Of a stretch of 64,000 nt of DNA, positions 1 through 8,899 are shown in pieces. Where the stretch lies: contig NZ_JQML01000001.1 of the NCBI RefSeq assembly GCF_000744705.1, forward strand, positions 8,752,017-8,816,016. The letters run 5' to 3'. Both the position numbers and the translations under genes were made by a program. The first letter of the stretch is position 1; every line of letters starts with the position of its first letter. Source of the DNA: Streptacidiphilus albus JL83 (GTDB lineage: Bacteria; Actinomycetota; Actinomycetes; Streptomycetales; Streptomycetaceae). The notes under the pieces were generated by a model. The model was given only the letters and a program-made list of their open reading frames with translations. It searched no databases and was not told where the DNA came from.

Positions 1-70
1 CTGCGCGGCGGAGCGCATAGGGTGGTGACGAGCCGGAGGAACCGGTGCCCCCTGCGGAGGACTCCCAGTG

Positions 71-886
71 ATGGAACGCCAACTGACGCTGATGGCCGTG
101 CACGCCCACCCCGACGACGAGGTGCTGTCCACGGGCGGGGCGCTGGCCGCCGCGGCGGCCGAGGGAATCAGGACCGTCCTGGTCACCTGTACCAACGGTG
201 AGCAGGGCGACGGACCCGGCGGGGCGAAGCCCGGCACGCCGGGACACGACGAGGCGCAGGTGCGGGCGGTACGGCTGGCCGAGCTGAACGAGTCGGTCGC
301 CCTGCTGGGCATCTCCGACCTGGAACTCCTCGGCTACGCCGACTCGGGGATGGTCGGCTGGGCGGCGAACGAGAGCCCGACGGCCTTCGCCAACGTCCCG
401 CTCGAGGAGTCCGTGGGCCGGCTCGTCGCGCTGATGGAGCGTTACCGGCCGGACGTCGTGGTCACCTACGACGAGAACGGCGGCTACGGCCACCCCGACC
501 ACATCCGGGCCCACCGGATCACCGTCGCCGCGATCGAGGCGAGCGGGATCCCGGCGAAGTTCTACCACACGGCCATTCCCCGGGCCCGGTTCGCCGAGCT
601 CTTCGAGTACCTCCGCAGCAGCGGTGCGGACATCGGCGACTTCGAGCTGCCCGAGGACTTCGGCACCCCGGACGAGCAGATCACCACCTTCGTGGACGTC
701 TCCCGGGAGGTGGAGCGCAAGGTGAAGGCACTGGAGGCGCACGCCAGCCAGGGCGAGAACATCTTCCTGCTGCGGCTGCCGGAGGAGGGCAAGCACCGGG
801 CCCTGGGCCAGGAGTGCTTCATCCGGCAGTTCAGCAGCGTCCCCGTGCCGGAGCACGAGGACGACCTCTTCGCCGGCCTGCGCTGA
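71..886 (+). CDS. PIG-L / LmbE family zinc deacetylase
   Basis: This is a PIG-L superfamily hydrolase, the family that includes the mycothiol enzymes MshB and Mca. It carries the metal-binding AHPDDE motif near residues 12-17 and a second metal-site motif, HPDH, around residue 145. Members remove acyl groups from N-acyl glucosamine-type substrates in the cytoplasm. The 271-residue length is normal. A GGAGG ribosome site at 56-60 serves either GTG at 68 or the adjacent ATG at 71; ATG was chosen. The gene is convergent with the GH35 gene, with 13 nt between stops. That position suggests, but does not prove, a role in processing N-acetylated sugars from the neighbouring polysaccharide locus. A Mca-like mycothiol conjugate amidase is the alternative. 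Confidence 0.85.
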   Translation: MERQLTLMAVHAHPDDEVLSTGGALAAAAAEGIRTVLVTCTNGEQGDGPGGAKPGTPGHDEAQVRAVRLAELNESVALLGISDLELLGYADSGMVGWAANESPTAFANVPLEESVGRLVALMERYRPDVVVTYDENGGYGHPDHIRAHRITVAAIEASGIPAKFYHTAIPRARFAELFEYLRSSGADIGDFELPEDFGTPDEQITTFVDVSREVERKVKALEAHASQGENIFLLRLPEEGKHRALGQECFIRQFSSVPVPEHEDDLFAGLR

Positions 887-899
887 CCCGGGGGTCAGG

Positions 900-2747
900 T
901 CACCACTGCGGGACCGGGGAGCCGTCGCCGGCGCCCAGATCCGGTTCGTCCCTGAGTTCCAGCGCCTCGCCCGCCCGGTGCAGTTCCAGCACGACGACGC
1001 TGTTCCGGCCGGGCCGCCACAGCGGCGCCGGGGCGTACAGGGTCACCTGCGGGCCCCGGTCCCAGTAGCGGCCCAGGGCGAAACCGTTCAGCCAGACCAT
1101 GCCCTTGGTCCAGCCGGGGAGCGCCAGGAAGCCGTCGGCCGGCTCGTCGACGGTCAGCACCGCCCGGTGGAAGGCGGGGCCCGCCGGGGTCTCGGGTCCG
1201 AAGGACAGCGCCGTCAGGTCGGTGAGCGGCAGCGGCCGGATCTCCCAGTCGAACTGGTACTGGTTGTCCAGCCGCACCCCGCCGGTGATGCCCTTGCGGT
1301 CGGCCAGCAGCGGACCGTAGTTGATCCGGCCCTGGTTCTCGACCAGCAGGTCCAGCACCGCGCCGCCCGGCGGCACGGCCACGGTCAGGCTCTCGGCCGG
1401 GCGGTTGCGGTCCAGCACCCCCAGTTCCCGGCCGTCCAGGAAGACCTGGGCGCGGTCGGCCAGCCCGTCGACGGTCAGCTCCGCCGGGTCCAGCGGTCCG
1501 CGCAGCCGGGTGCGGTAGTGGATCAGCCCCAGCGACTGGCCCAGCGCCTCCATCGGCTCCGGTTCGAGGCGGTGGTGGACGGTGGAGAGCAGGTCGAGCG
1601 AGCCCAGCAGCGAGGCGGCGGCCCCGGTCCCGACCCGCTGCGGCGCCAGCCGGGGGAGAGTTGGTGGCAGCGGGTGGGGACTGGGCCCCAGATGACGCCC
1701 GATCACCTCGCGGAACCGGTGGAACTTCTCGGTCAGCTCGCCCGCCTCCCCGACCGGGGCGTCGTAGTCGTAGCTGGTGACGGTGGGCTGGTAGCGGTCG
1801 CCGTCGTGGTTGGCGCCGTTGTACCAGCCGAAGTTGGTGCCGCCGTGGCCCATGTAGATGTTGACCGACGCGCCCGCGCCCAGCAGCGTGTCCAGCACCT
1901 CGGCGGCCTCCCCGGCGTCGCGGACATGGTGCGGCTCGCCCCAGTGGTCGAACCAGCCGTGCCAGAACTCGGCGACGAACAGCGGTCCGGTCGGCTGGTG
2001 GCGGCGCAGCACGGTCAGCGCGGACTCCGGGCGCGAGCCGAAGGTGGCGGTGGCCGTGACCCCCGGGATCCGGCCGCCGAGCTGGAAGTTGTCGCCCGCG
2101 CCGTCGGCGGTGAACAGCAGGCAGTCAGCGCCGCGCCGGAGCAGGCCCCGGTGCAGGTGCTCCAGGTAGCCGGTGTCGTTGCCGTAGCTGCCGTACTCGT
2201 TCTCGACCTGGATGGCCACGATCGGTCCGCCGGCCCCGGCCTGGAGCGGCACCAGTACCGGCAGCAGGACGTCGAACCAGGCGTCCACGGCGGCCAGGTA
2301 GCGCGGCTCGCTGCGCCGCAGCCGGAGCCGCGGATCGGCCAGCAGCCAGCCGGGCAGCCCTCCGGCCTCCCACTCGGCGCAGATGAACGGGCCGGGTCGG
2401 ACGATGACGTCCAGGCCGAGGTCACCGGCGGTGCGGACGAAGGCGGCCAGGTCCTGGGGCCCGTCGAAGTCGAACTCGCCGCGCCGGGGCTCGTGGAGGT
2501 TCCAGGCGACGTAGGTCTCGACCGTGTTCAGGCCCATCGCGCGCAGCCGCAGCAGCCGGTCGCGCCACAGCTCGGGGCGGACCCGGAAGTAGTTGACGGA
2601 GCCGGAGACCACCTGGTGCGGTCGGCCGTCCCGGGTGAACGCGTCCCCGAGGACCTCCAGCCGGGGACGCGGTCGGGGGCTCGGCCCGGGATGCGGGTCG
2701 GGGCGCAGGAGGCCGTCGCGGTCGGCGGCGGGCGCGGTGGTGCTCAT
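900..2747 (-). CDS. Glycoside hydrolase family 35 beta-galactosidase
   Basis: This is a 615-residue GH35 enzyme that releases terminal beta-galactose by a retaining mechanism. The N-terminal barrel has NTVETYVAWNLHEP (about 74-87), RPGPFICAEWE (about 117-127), the acid/base motif QVENEYG (Glu184) and the nucleophile motif VAEFWHGWFDHWG (Glu260). Beta-sandwich domains follow, ending with motifs such as WTKGMVWLNGFALGRYW. No signal peptide is seen, so it is probably cytoplasmic and acts on imported oligosaccharides. The ATG at 2747 is preferred over an upstream TTG because GGAG lies about 8 nt before it. It is last in the operon that starts with the binding protein at 7239. Confidence 0.93.
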   Translation of the reverse strand: MSTTAPAADRDGLLRPDPHPGPSPRPRPRLEVLGDAFTRDGRPHQVVSGSVNYFRVRPELWRDRLLRLRAMGLNTVETYVAWNLHEPRRGEFDFDGPQDLAAFVRTAGDLGLDVIVRPGPFICAEWEAGGLPGWLLADPRLRLRRSEPRYLAAVDAWFDVLLPVLVPLQAGAGGPIVAIQVENEYGSYGNDTGYLEHLHRGLLRRGADCLLFTADGAGDNFQLGGRIPGVTATATFGSRPESALTVLRRHQPTGPLFVAEFWHGWFDHWGEPHHVRDAGEAAEVLDTLLGAGASVNIYMGHGGTNFGWYNGANHDGDRYQPTVTSYDYDAPVGEAGELTEKFHRFREVIGRHLGPSPHPLPPTLPRLAPQRVGTGAAASLLGSLDLLSTVHHRLEPEPMEALGQSLGLIHYRTRLRGPLDPAELTVDGLADRAQVFLDGRELGVLDRNRPAESLTVAVPPGGAVLDLLVENQGRINYGPLLADRKGITGGVRLDNQYQFDWEIRPLPLTDLTALSFGPETPAGPAFHRAVLTVDEPADGFLALPGWTKGMVWLNGFALGRYWDRGPQVTLYAPAPLWRPGRNSVVVLELHRAGEALELRDEPDLGAGDGSPVPQW

Positions 2748-2894
2748 GGTGCGGTGCTCCAAGGGTGCGGTGCGCCAAGGGTGCGGTGCGCCAAGGGGGA
2801 GGCGGACGCGGCGGGCGTCGCCGTCAGGTCGATCCGGTCGAGGCCGGTGCGGACGGGCTCTCCGGGCGCTGGTGCGGGGGCCGGGGAGTCCGGA

Positions 2895-3950
2895 TCAGGC
2901 CGAGGAGTCCAGGGCCTGCGGCGTGGTGCCGTGCTGGAAGGGCCGACCGGTGGCGAAGCGCTCCAGCTCGTCCACGGCCGCGTGGCCGAGGCGGCGCAAC
3001 TCGTTGCCGAAGGAGCCGGCGATGTGCGGGGTGAGGAACACGTTGGGCAGGTCGTAGAGCTCCGCCTCGGTGCCGGGGTCGGCGACGTCGATCACGGCCT
3101 GCAGCCGCCCGCGCTTCAACTCGGCGACCAGCGCCGGGCCGTCGACCAGGTCGCCGCGGGCGGTGTTGATCAGGGTGGCTCCGTCGCGCATCAGCGCCAG
3201 CCGCTGCTCGTTGATCATGCCCCGGGTCTCGGCCAGTGCCGGGGCGTGCAGGCTCACCACGTCCGAGAGCCGGCACAGCTCGTCCAGCGGGACCAGCCGG
3301 GTGCCCAGGGCCTCGGCGGCGGCCGGGTCCAGGGTCGGGTCGTGCAGCAGGATCTGGTAGTCGAAGCTGCGCAGCAGCTCGATCACCCGGCGCCCGATGT
3401 GGGAGGCGCCGACGATGCCGATGGTGCGCCGGTAGTTGCCGATGTGGCGCCAGTCCTGGCGCAGTCCGGCGGTGCTCCGGGTGCGCCGGTAGTGCTCGCG
3501 GATCTGCAGCACCTGCTTGTTGACCGACAGCACGGCCGCCAGGGTGTACTCGGCGACCGGCAGGGCGTTGGCCCAGGCCGCGCTGGAGACGGCGATCCCG
3601 CGCTGCCAGGTCGCCCGGGTGACGATGCCCTTGACCGACCCGGCGGCATGGATCACGGCCCGCAGCCGGGGGGCCCGGTCGAGGAAGGGGCCGTCCAGCA
3701 CCGGCGCGCCCCAGCAGGTGAGCAGCACCTCGGCCTCGGCCAGGGCCCGGGGCGGCAGTTGGGCGGCGGTGTAGGCGAGGACGGGCGAGTCCCAGCGGGC
3801 CAGCCGGTGGATCCGGTCGCGGGCCTGCTCGTCGAAGACGTCGGTCGGATCGAGCAGGTCGTCCATCACCAGGAGGACACCGGGGCGGTGCGGCGACGGG
3901 GGCGGCCCCGGGTCCGCGAGCGGCGCGGGGGAGAGCGGTGAGGCGTTCAT
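2895..3950 (-). CDS. D-isomer specific 2-hydroxyacid dehydrogenase family protein
   Basis: This is a 351-residue NAD(P)-dependent oxidoreductase of the D-2-hydroxyacid dehydrogenase family. The Rossmann segment has a variant glycine motif, GIVGASHIGRR, where most members have GLGxIG. The catalytic Arg lies in NTARGDLVD and the His in LTPHIAGS near the C terminus. It is encoded between the sugar permease and the GH35 gene on the same strand, so it probably reduces or oxidises a sugar-acid intermediate released from the imported oligosaccharide. The substrate cannot be read from the sequence. Confidence 0.88.
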   Translation of the reverse strand: MNASPLSPAPLADPGPPPSPHRPGVLLVMDDLLDPTDVFDEQARDRIHRLARWDSPVLAYTAAQLPPRALAEAEVLLTCWGAPVLDGPFLDRAPRLRAVIHAAGSVKGIVTRATWQRGIAVSSAAWANALPVAEYTLAAVLSVNKQVLQIREHYRRTRSTAGLRQDWRHIGNYRRTIGIVGASHIGRRVIELLRSFDYQILLHDPTLDPAAAEALGTRLVPLDELCRLSDVVSLHAPALAETRGMINEQRLALMRDGATLINTARGDLVDGPALVAELKRGRLQAVIDVADPGTEAELYDLPNVFLTPHIAGSFGNELRRLGHAAVDELERFATGRPFQHGTTPQALDSSA

Positions 3951-3984
3951 GGGTGCGGGCTCCTGCGGTGGCTGCGGGGTGGGC

Positions 3985-4920
3985 CTACTTGATGCTGCCG
4001 CCGGTCAGACCGGCCTTCCAGAACCGCTGGAGGCAGACCATGACCACGATCAACGGGATGACGGCGAGGGCCGATCCGGTGAGGGCGACGGGCAGCAGCT
4101 GGGGCGAGTCGCCCTGGCTCTGCGCGGAGACGTACATGTTCCAGAGGCCCAGCTGCACCGGGTAGAGGTGGTCGTTGGTGAGCATGATCAGGGCGAGTTG
4201 GAAGCCCTGCCAGATCCCGGTGAAGGCGAAGATGGCGATGGTGGCGAAGCCCGGCATCAGCAGCCGCATCGAGATCGAGCGGAAGATCCGCCCCTCGCCC
4301 GCGCCGTCGATCCGGGCGGCCTCGACCACCTCGTCGGGGATGTACGAGGAGCTGAAGACCCGGGCCAGGAACACCCCGGCCGGGTTGACCATCGAGGGGA
4401 TCAGGATCGCGAACACGGTGTTGACCAGGCCCAGCTTGGAGAAGACCAGGTACTGGGGGAGCATCAGCACCGGCATCGGGATCAGGCTGCCCACCAGCAC
4501 GGTCATGAACAGCGGCTTCTTGAAGCGGAACTCGAACTTGTCGAAGGCGTAGCCGGTGGCGCAGCAGATCAGCGCCTGGAGCGCGGCGCCGGCCAGCGCG
4601 TACAGCAGGGTGTTGCCGTACCAGCGCAGGTAGATGCCGCCGTCGTAGCTGAAGACGGCGCTGATGTTCTGCCAGAGGTGGAAGCCCTGGACCGAGAAGA
4701 GCGAGGTCCCGTCGATGCCGGCGGTGTCCTTGTTGATCAGGGACAGCATGGCGACCAGGGGCATGATGCTGTAGAGCACGTAGAGCCCGAGGACGACGTT
4801 GACCAGGGTGCGGGCGCCGCGCCGGGTCGGCGCCCGGTCGGGGCGGGCGCTCGCCGGCGCCGACCGGACGGTGCGGACGGGCCCGGGCTCGGTGACGGGG
4901 GTGGCGCGGGTCGCGGTCAC
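3985..4920 (-). CDS. Carbohydrate ABC transporter permease (MalG type)
   Basis: This is the second inner-membrane permease of a CUT1-type sugar importer, 311 residues with about six hydrophobic segments. The cytoplasmic EAA loop, EAARIDGAGEGRIF, contacts the ATPase. The start is GTG at 4920, which overlaps the stop of the upstream permease as GTGA and follows a perfect AGGAGG, so the two are translationally coupled. The frame stays open further upstream but that part is out-of-frame permease-1 sequence. No ATP-binding gene is present in the operon. As is usual in Streptomyces, a shared MsiK-type ATPase elsewhere probably powers it. Confidence 0.94.
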   Translation of the reverse strand: MTATRATPVTEPGPVRTVRSAPASARPDRAPTRRGARTLVNVVLGLYVLYSIMPLVAMLSLINKDTAGIDGTSLFSVQGFHLWQNISAVFSYDGGIYLRWYGNTLLYALAGAALQALICCATGYAFDKFEFRFKKPLFMTVLVGSLIPMPVLMLPQYLVFSKLGLVNTVFAILIPSMVNPAGVFLARVFSSSYIPDEVVEAARIDGAGEGRIFRSISMRLLMPGFATIAIFAFTGIWQGFQLALIMLTNDHLYPVQLGLWNMYVSAQSQGDSPQLLPVALTGSALAVIPLIVVMVCLQRFWKAGLTGGSIK

Positions 4921-5885
4921 TGGGTCCTCCTGCGGGAGACCCAGCGCATCGCGACGAACGACAGCGAGCCGACGAAGAGGGCGAGCAGGACCGACGCGGC
5001 GGCGGTGGCGCCGTAGTCGAGCTTGTAGAAGGCGCTGTCGTAGATGTACATCATCGGGGTCCAGGTCAGTGGGATCGCCGGGGTCGACAGGTTCAGCAGG
5101 AACGGCTCGGTGAACAGCTGGAGCGTCCCGATCAGGGCGAACATGCCGTTCACGCCCACCATGCCGGCGATCTGCGGGAGTTTGATGCTCAGCGCGGTGC
5201 GGACCTCGCCGGCCCCGTCGACCAGGGCGGCCTCCAGGTTGTCGCGGGGGATCGCCTGGAGCGCGGCGTAGAAGACCAGGGTGTTGTAGCCGACGCCCTC
5301 CCACAGGCCCAGGTTGACCACGGCGGCGACCGCCCCGGGCAGGTGCAGGATGTCGAATCCCACACCGACGTGGTGCAGGGCGCCGACGACCGGGCTGATG
5401 CCCGGGGTGTAGAGGTACAGCCAGACCATGGCCGCGATCAGACCGGGCACGGCGTGCGGGATGAACAGTCCGGTCTGGACCAGCTTGCGGGCCCGGGCCA
5501 GGGTCGAGTCCAGCAGCAGGGCCAGCGCCAGCGCCACGCCCAGGACCAGCGGGATGAAGAGCAGGCAGTAGAGGACGATGACCAGGAAGCCGCTGCGGTA
5601 GGCCGGGTCGGCCAGGACGTGGGTGTAGTTCGCCAGGCCGGCGAACACGCTCCGGGCCGGGCCGAAGCCGGTGCGCCGGGTCTGGAAGAAGCTCAGGTAG
5701 ACCGCGTACCCGGCCGGGACCAGGATGGCGAAGCCGAACAGGGCGAAGAAGGGTCCGGTGAAGGCGAGGACGGTGCTGCCGCGCGGGGAGCTGCCGCTGC
5801 GCCGGGGCCCCGGCCCGACCGGGCCGCTCCGCAGCGCGGACCCGGCGCGGGCCCGCCGCGCTGCGGGGGAGGTGCTGACTGCCAT
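4917..5885 (-). CDS. Carbohydrate ABC transporter permease (MalF type)
   Basis: This is the first permease of the importer, 322 residues. A basic, Gly/Pro-rich N-terminal tail of about 38 residues precedes the first membrane helix (VLAFTGPFFALFGFAILVP). The EAA-loop motif EAALVDGAGEVRTALSIKLP is clear. It lies 19 nt downstream of the binding-protein gene and overlaps the second permease by 4 nt. The family normally moves di- to oligosaccharides. With the lyase and beta-galactosidase in the same locus, an unsaturated or galactose-containing oligosaccharide is the likely cargo (inference). Confidence 0.94.
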   Translation of the reverse strand: MAVSTSPAARRARAGSALRSGPVGPGPRRSGSSPRGSTVLAFTGPFFALFGFAILVPAGYAVYLSFFQTRRTGFGPARSVFAGLANYTHVLADPAYRSGFLVIVLYCLLFIPLVLGVALALALLLDSTLARARKLVQTGLFIPHAVPGLIAAMVWLYLYTPGISPVVGALHHVGVGFDILHLPGAVAAVVNLGLWEGVGYNTLVFYAALQAIPRDNLEAALVDGAGEVRTALSIKLPQIAGMVGVNGMFALIGTLQLFTEPFLLNLSTPAIPLTWTPMMYIYDSAFYKLDYGATAAASVLLALFVGSLSFVAMRWVSRRRTQ

Positions 5886-5904
5886 GGTGATCGGGTCCTC
5901 GTGG

Positions 5905-7239
5905 TTACTGCGCGACCGTGTATCCGTCGGACTTGAGGTCGCTGAGGGTCTGGGACTGCGTGGAGGTCAGCGCGTCGGTGAGCGTCCCGCCGACGAGGAC
6001 CTTCTGGTTGTCCGCGGCGAGCAGCTTGTTGGTGTCGACCATCAGCGGCCCCCAGGTCCAACCGGGCCTGATGCTCCGGGCGGCGGTGCCGAACAGCGCG
6101 TACAGGTCCTGGCCGCCGAAGTAGGCGGCGTAGTCGGCCTTGAAGGCGGTGGTCGCGGTGGGCGCGTTGGCCGCGTCGGCCGGGTAGAGGCTCGGCCCGT
6201 CGGTGCCCAGCTTGGTCTTGAGGGCGTCGGCCGAGGTGGCGTACCACTGGGCGAACTCCTCGGCGGCGGCGGTGTTCTTGTTGTCGGTGGTGATCGCCAG
6301 GCTGGAGCCGCCGTCCATGCCGGTGGCCGGCTGCCCGTCCCAGCTGGGCAGCGGTGCGGCGGCCCACTGTCCGGTGGACTTGGGGTCGTTGACGACGAGG
6401 GTGGAGACCGAGGAGGCGGGCAGGATCTCGGTCAGCACGCTGCCGTCGGCTACCGCCGGGGCGAGCGACGGGTCGGCGACCAGCTTGTCCGAGGCCAGGC
6501 CCTTGGTGATCAGGTTCTGCCAGTAGGAGGCGACCTGCTCGGTCGGCGCGTCGGTGAGCGTGGTCCTCCAGGAGCCGTTGCTGTCGGTGAACCACTGGGC
6601 GCCGTTCTGCCAGGCCAGCGCCTGCTCCGCGGCGGCGTCGTCCGGCGAGAAGTTGACCAGCACGGACTTCGGGTCCTGGGCCTTCAGCTGCTGGGCCTCG
6701 CTCTGGAACTGGGCCCAGGTGGTCGGCACCGCGAGGTGGAACTTGGCGAAGAGGTCCTTGCGGTAGACCAGGACGACCGGCTCCACGTCGAAGGGCAGCG
6801 CCCACTGCTTGCCGCCGAGGGTGACCAGGCTCATCGCGGCCGGGGAGAAGTCGCTCTTCAGGCTGGAGTCGAAGGAGGAGCTGAGGTCCTTGAGGTCGCC
6901 CTGGCTCGCGAACTCCGGCAGGGCCTGGTACTCGCAGTTGAAGACGTCGGGCGCGTTGCCGGCCTTCGCGGCGTCCAGCACCTTGGTGTAGCCGCCGTTG
7001 CTACCGCCGGTGATCTTGGTGAAGTTCACGTGGACGTCGGTGTGGGTGGCGTTGAACTCCGCCACCACCTGCTGGGCGTTGCCGGTCCAGGACCAGAAGC
7101 TGATCGTCACCGGGGACTTGGACGAGGGCGCCGCGGCGCTCGACGTGCCGCTGCCGCAGGCGCTCAGCGAGACGAGCGTCGCGCCGGCGAGGAGGGCGGC
7201 GGCGCCGGTGCGGGCGGACCGGGCGAGGGATCTGGCCAT
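5905..7239 (-). CDS. Sugar ABC transporter substrate-binding lipoprotein
   Basis: This is a 444-residue extracellular solute-binding protein, family 1. The N terminus is a lipoprotein signal with lipobox LSAC and the modified Cys at residue 28, followed by a flexible Ser/Ala linker. The mature part starts with a typical TISFWSWTGNAQQVVAEFNATH strand-helix region. It captures the oligosaccharide outside the membrane and hands it to the two permeases encoded directly downstream. It heads the operon. Its 137-nt upstream region carries one copy of the 19-nt motif shared with the lyase gene. Confidence 0.95.
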   Translation of the reverse strand: MARSLARSARTGAAALLAGATLVSLSACGSGTSSAAAPSSKSPVTISFWSWTGNAQQVVAEFNATHTDVHVNFTKITGGSNGGYTKVLDAAKAGNAPDVFNCEYQALPEFASQGDLKDLSSSFDSSLKSDFSPAAMSLVTLGGKQWALPFDVEPVVLVYRKDLFAKFHLAVPTTWAQFQSEAQQLKAQDPKSVLVNFSPDDAAAEQALAWQNGAQWFTDSNGSWRTTLTDAPTEQVASYWQNLITKGLASDKLVADPSLAPAVADGSVLTEILPASSVSTLVVNDPKSTGQWAAAPLPSWDGQPATGMDGGSSLAITTDNKNTAAAEEFAQWYATSADALKTKLGTDGPSLYPADAANAPTATTAFKADYAAYFGGQDLYALFGTAARSIRPGWTWGPLMVDTNKLLAADNQKVLVGGTLTDALTSTQSQTLSDLKSDGYTVAQ

Positions 7240-7360
7240 GGGGAGGCTCCCAATCGGATGACACTGGCCTGGGCCAGGGGTGAGGGGGGATCAGCGGCCC
7301 GGTGGGGGCGGGCCTGCTGATCGGTCATCATGGAGTGGGGTTTTCCTAGAGTCAACAGTA

Positions 7361-7379
7361 AAAACCAATCAGTCAATCA
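7361..7379 (-). promoter_or_regulatory. Candidate operator, copy 1, upstream of the transporter operon
   Basis: Read on the minus strand this is TGATTGACTGATTGGTTTT. It matches the site at 8669-8687 (plus strand) at 17 of 19 positions. It lies about 120 nt before the binding-protein start and overlaps the stop codon of the regulator gene. An unusually AT-rich stretch surrounds it. The only sugar-type regulator between the two copies is the gene at 7377-8501, which is the obvious binder (inference). Confidence 0.6.
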
Positions 7380-8501
7380 ATCCACAGAGCTTGGTCGGGC
7401 AGCGACCAGCGCGGCCCCGCAGGAGTCCCGCACCTTGAGCTCCGGCAGCAGCTCGATGTGGGTGCGCTGGCGGGCCGGGTCGGCGATCCGGAGCAGCAAC
7501 TGGTTGGCGGCGGCCTCGCCGACCGCGTGCTTGAGCGGGGCGACGGCGGTCAGCGGGACGTCCGCGACCGCCGCCAGCTCGTCGTCGTAGCTGACCAGGG
7601 CGAAGTCCTGGGGGACCCGGATGCCCTCGGCCGCCAGCCGCTGGAGCAGGTTGACGGCGTCGGTGTCGGTGTGGACGAGGGCCGCCCGCACCTCGCCGGA
7701 CTGGATCAGCGCCAGCAGCCTGGGCAGTTCCTCCTCGAAGGACTCGGTCCGGCCGGCCCCGACCGGGGCCGCCTTCCCGCGCAGGTCGTCCTCGGGCAGG
7801 TCCAGCGCCCGCATCGCCGCGGCGTAGCCGAGCCGGAGGGCGGGCTCGGTGTGCGAGGCGCGGAGCAGCAGCGCGATCCGCCGGTGGCCGAGCCCGGCCA
7901 GGTGCCGGACCGCCATGGCCGCGCCCTCGGCGTGGTCGGAGCCCACCCGGTCCAGCTCGGTGCCGGGGCTGCCCACCGGTACCCGCCGCTCCAGCAGCAC
8001 CGCCGGGACCTGAAGGCGGGTCAGCTCCTCGCACTCGGCGCCGGTCGGGCCGCCCGGCTCCCAGCTGGGGGTGAGCAGCAGCCCGTCCGCCCCCGCCCGG
8101 ACCATGTTCGCGACCTGCTGGGCGAAGCGCTCGGAGCTGTACTCGGTGATGCCCACCAGCAGCCTGGTGCCCGCCGCCGCGGCGGCGGCCCGGGCGCCCT
8201 GGATGACCCCCTGGTAGAAGTAGCCCGCGACCGGCACCACCATGCCCAGCAGCGGACCGGACGCCGCCGCCGGGGCCCGGCGGGCCAGCCGGGCGTCCCT
8301 CGCGTTCAGCGTGGCCGTCGGCCAGCTCACCTTGCCGTGCAGCCGGCGCAGCCGACCGACCTCGGCCAGGGCGATCACGTCCCGGCGGATGGTCTCCAGC
8401 GAGCTGCCGACCTCCGCCGCCAGTTCGGTCACCCGCATGCTGCCGTGCCCCCGCACGATCTGCAGGATCCGCTCGTGCCGCTGCTCCACGCTCTCGCGCA
8501 T
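7377..8501 (-). CDS. Hybrid transcriptional regulator: DeoR-type HTH with LacI-type sugar-binding domain
   Basis: This is a 374-residue regulator. Residues 1-60 form a DeoR-like winged helix (RHERILQIVRGHGSMRVTEL, then SLETIRRDV). The rest is a periplasmic-binding-protein-like sensor typical of LacI proteins (GMVVPVAGYFYQGVIQGA at about 85-102, VSYDDELAAVADVPLTAV near the end). The DeoR-head/LacI-body arrangement is found in actinobacterial sugar regulators. ATG at 8501 is chosen because GGAGGGG lies 6-8 nt upstream; a longer frame reaching 8552 lacks such a site. It sits between the transport operon and the lyase and probably represses both until an oligosaccharide binds. Confidence 0.88.
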   Translation of the reverse strand: MRESVEQRHERILQIVRGHGSMRVTELAAEVGSSLETIRRDVIALAEVGRLRRLHGKVSWPTATLNARDARLARRAPAAASGPLLGMVVPVAGYFYQGVIQGARAAAAAAGTRLLVGITEYSSERFAQQVANMVRAGADGLLLTPSWEPGGPTGAECEELTRLQVPAVLLERRVPVGSPGTELDRVGSDHAEGAAMAVRHLAGLGHRRIALLLRASHTEPALRLGYAAAMRALDLPEDDLRGKAAPVGAGRTESFEEELPRLLALIQSGEVRAALVHTDTDAVNLLQRLAAEGIRVPQDFALVSYDDELAAVADVPLTAVAPLKHAVGEAAANQLLLRIADPARQRTHIELLPELKVRDSCGAALVAARPSSVD

Positions 8502-8668
8502 GACACTTCCCCTCCACAGGCCGGCGCTGTCTGCGCCCGACCCCGGCAGCATAGCGATGCGTGTGGATTTTCTGACCGAGTTGGGTCCATCTGTGTGAAC
8601 CCCCTGGACCCGGGTCGGGGGTGCGGCCCGGGACCGGCGGGGAGCGGGGCTGCTGACCGAATAGTGAC

Positions 8669-8687
8669 TGATTGACTGATCGGTCTT
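8669..8687 (+). promoter_or_regulatory. Candidate operator, copy 2, upstream of the polysaccharide lyase
   Basis: This is TGATTGACTGATCGGTCTT, matching the minus-strand copy at 7361-7379 except for two T/C differences. It ends inside the -35 box of the promoter proposed at 8686-8715, so a bound repressor would block RNA polymerase. Confidence 0.6.
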
Positions 8688-8715
8688 GACGGTGTGTGAA
8701 AAAGCTTCCTAGGCT
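8686..8715 (+). promoter_or_regulatory. Candidate sigma-70 type promoter of the lyase gene
   Basis: TTGACG (8686-8691), an 18-nt spacer, and TAGGCT (8710-8715) fit the actinomycete housekeeping consensus TTGACn/TAgnnT. Transcription would start near 8722, giving a leader of about 178 nt before the ATG at 8900. Nothing else obvious lies in the 8502-8899 intergenic region. Confidence 0.5.
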
Positions 8716-8899
8716 CCGGTCGCCGCCACCGGCTGTCGAGGCCCTGTCCCGGCAGCCGGTGGCACATCCGGGCAATCCCTCCCCTCAGACCCCGGGCGCG
8801 GGGGCAGTCCCCGTCGGCGCGGCTCCGTCCGCCGCCGTCCTGCCGTCCCGTGCCCGGTCCGGACAACGCCGTCCCGCCCCCGCCGTGAGGAGCACCCCC

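Noticed and set aside
978-3941. Very long plus-strand frame opposite the GH35 and dehydrogenase genes
   Set aside because: Gly/Gln/Arg/Val-rich shadow of high-GC codon use. The opposite strand has clear catalytic motifs.
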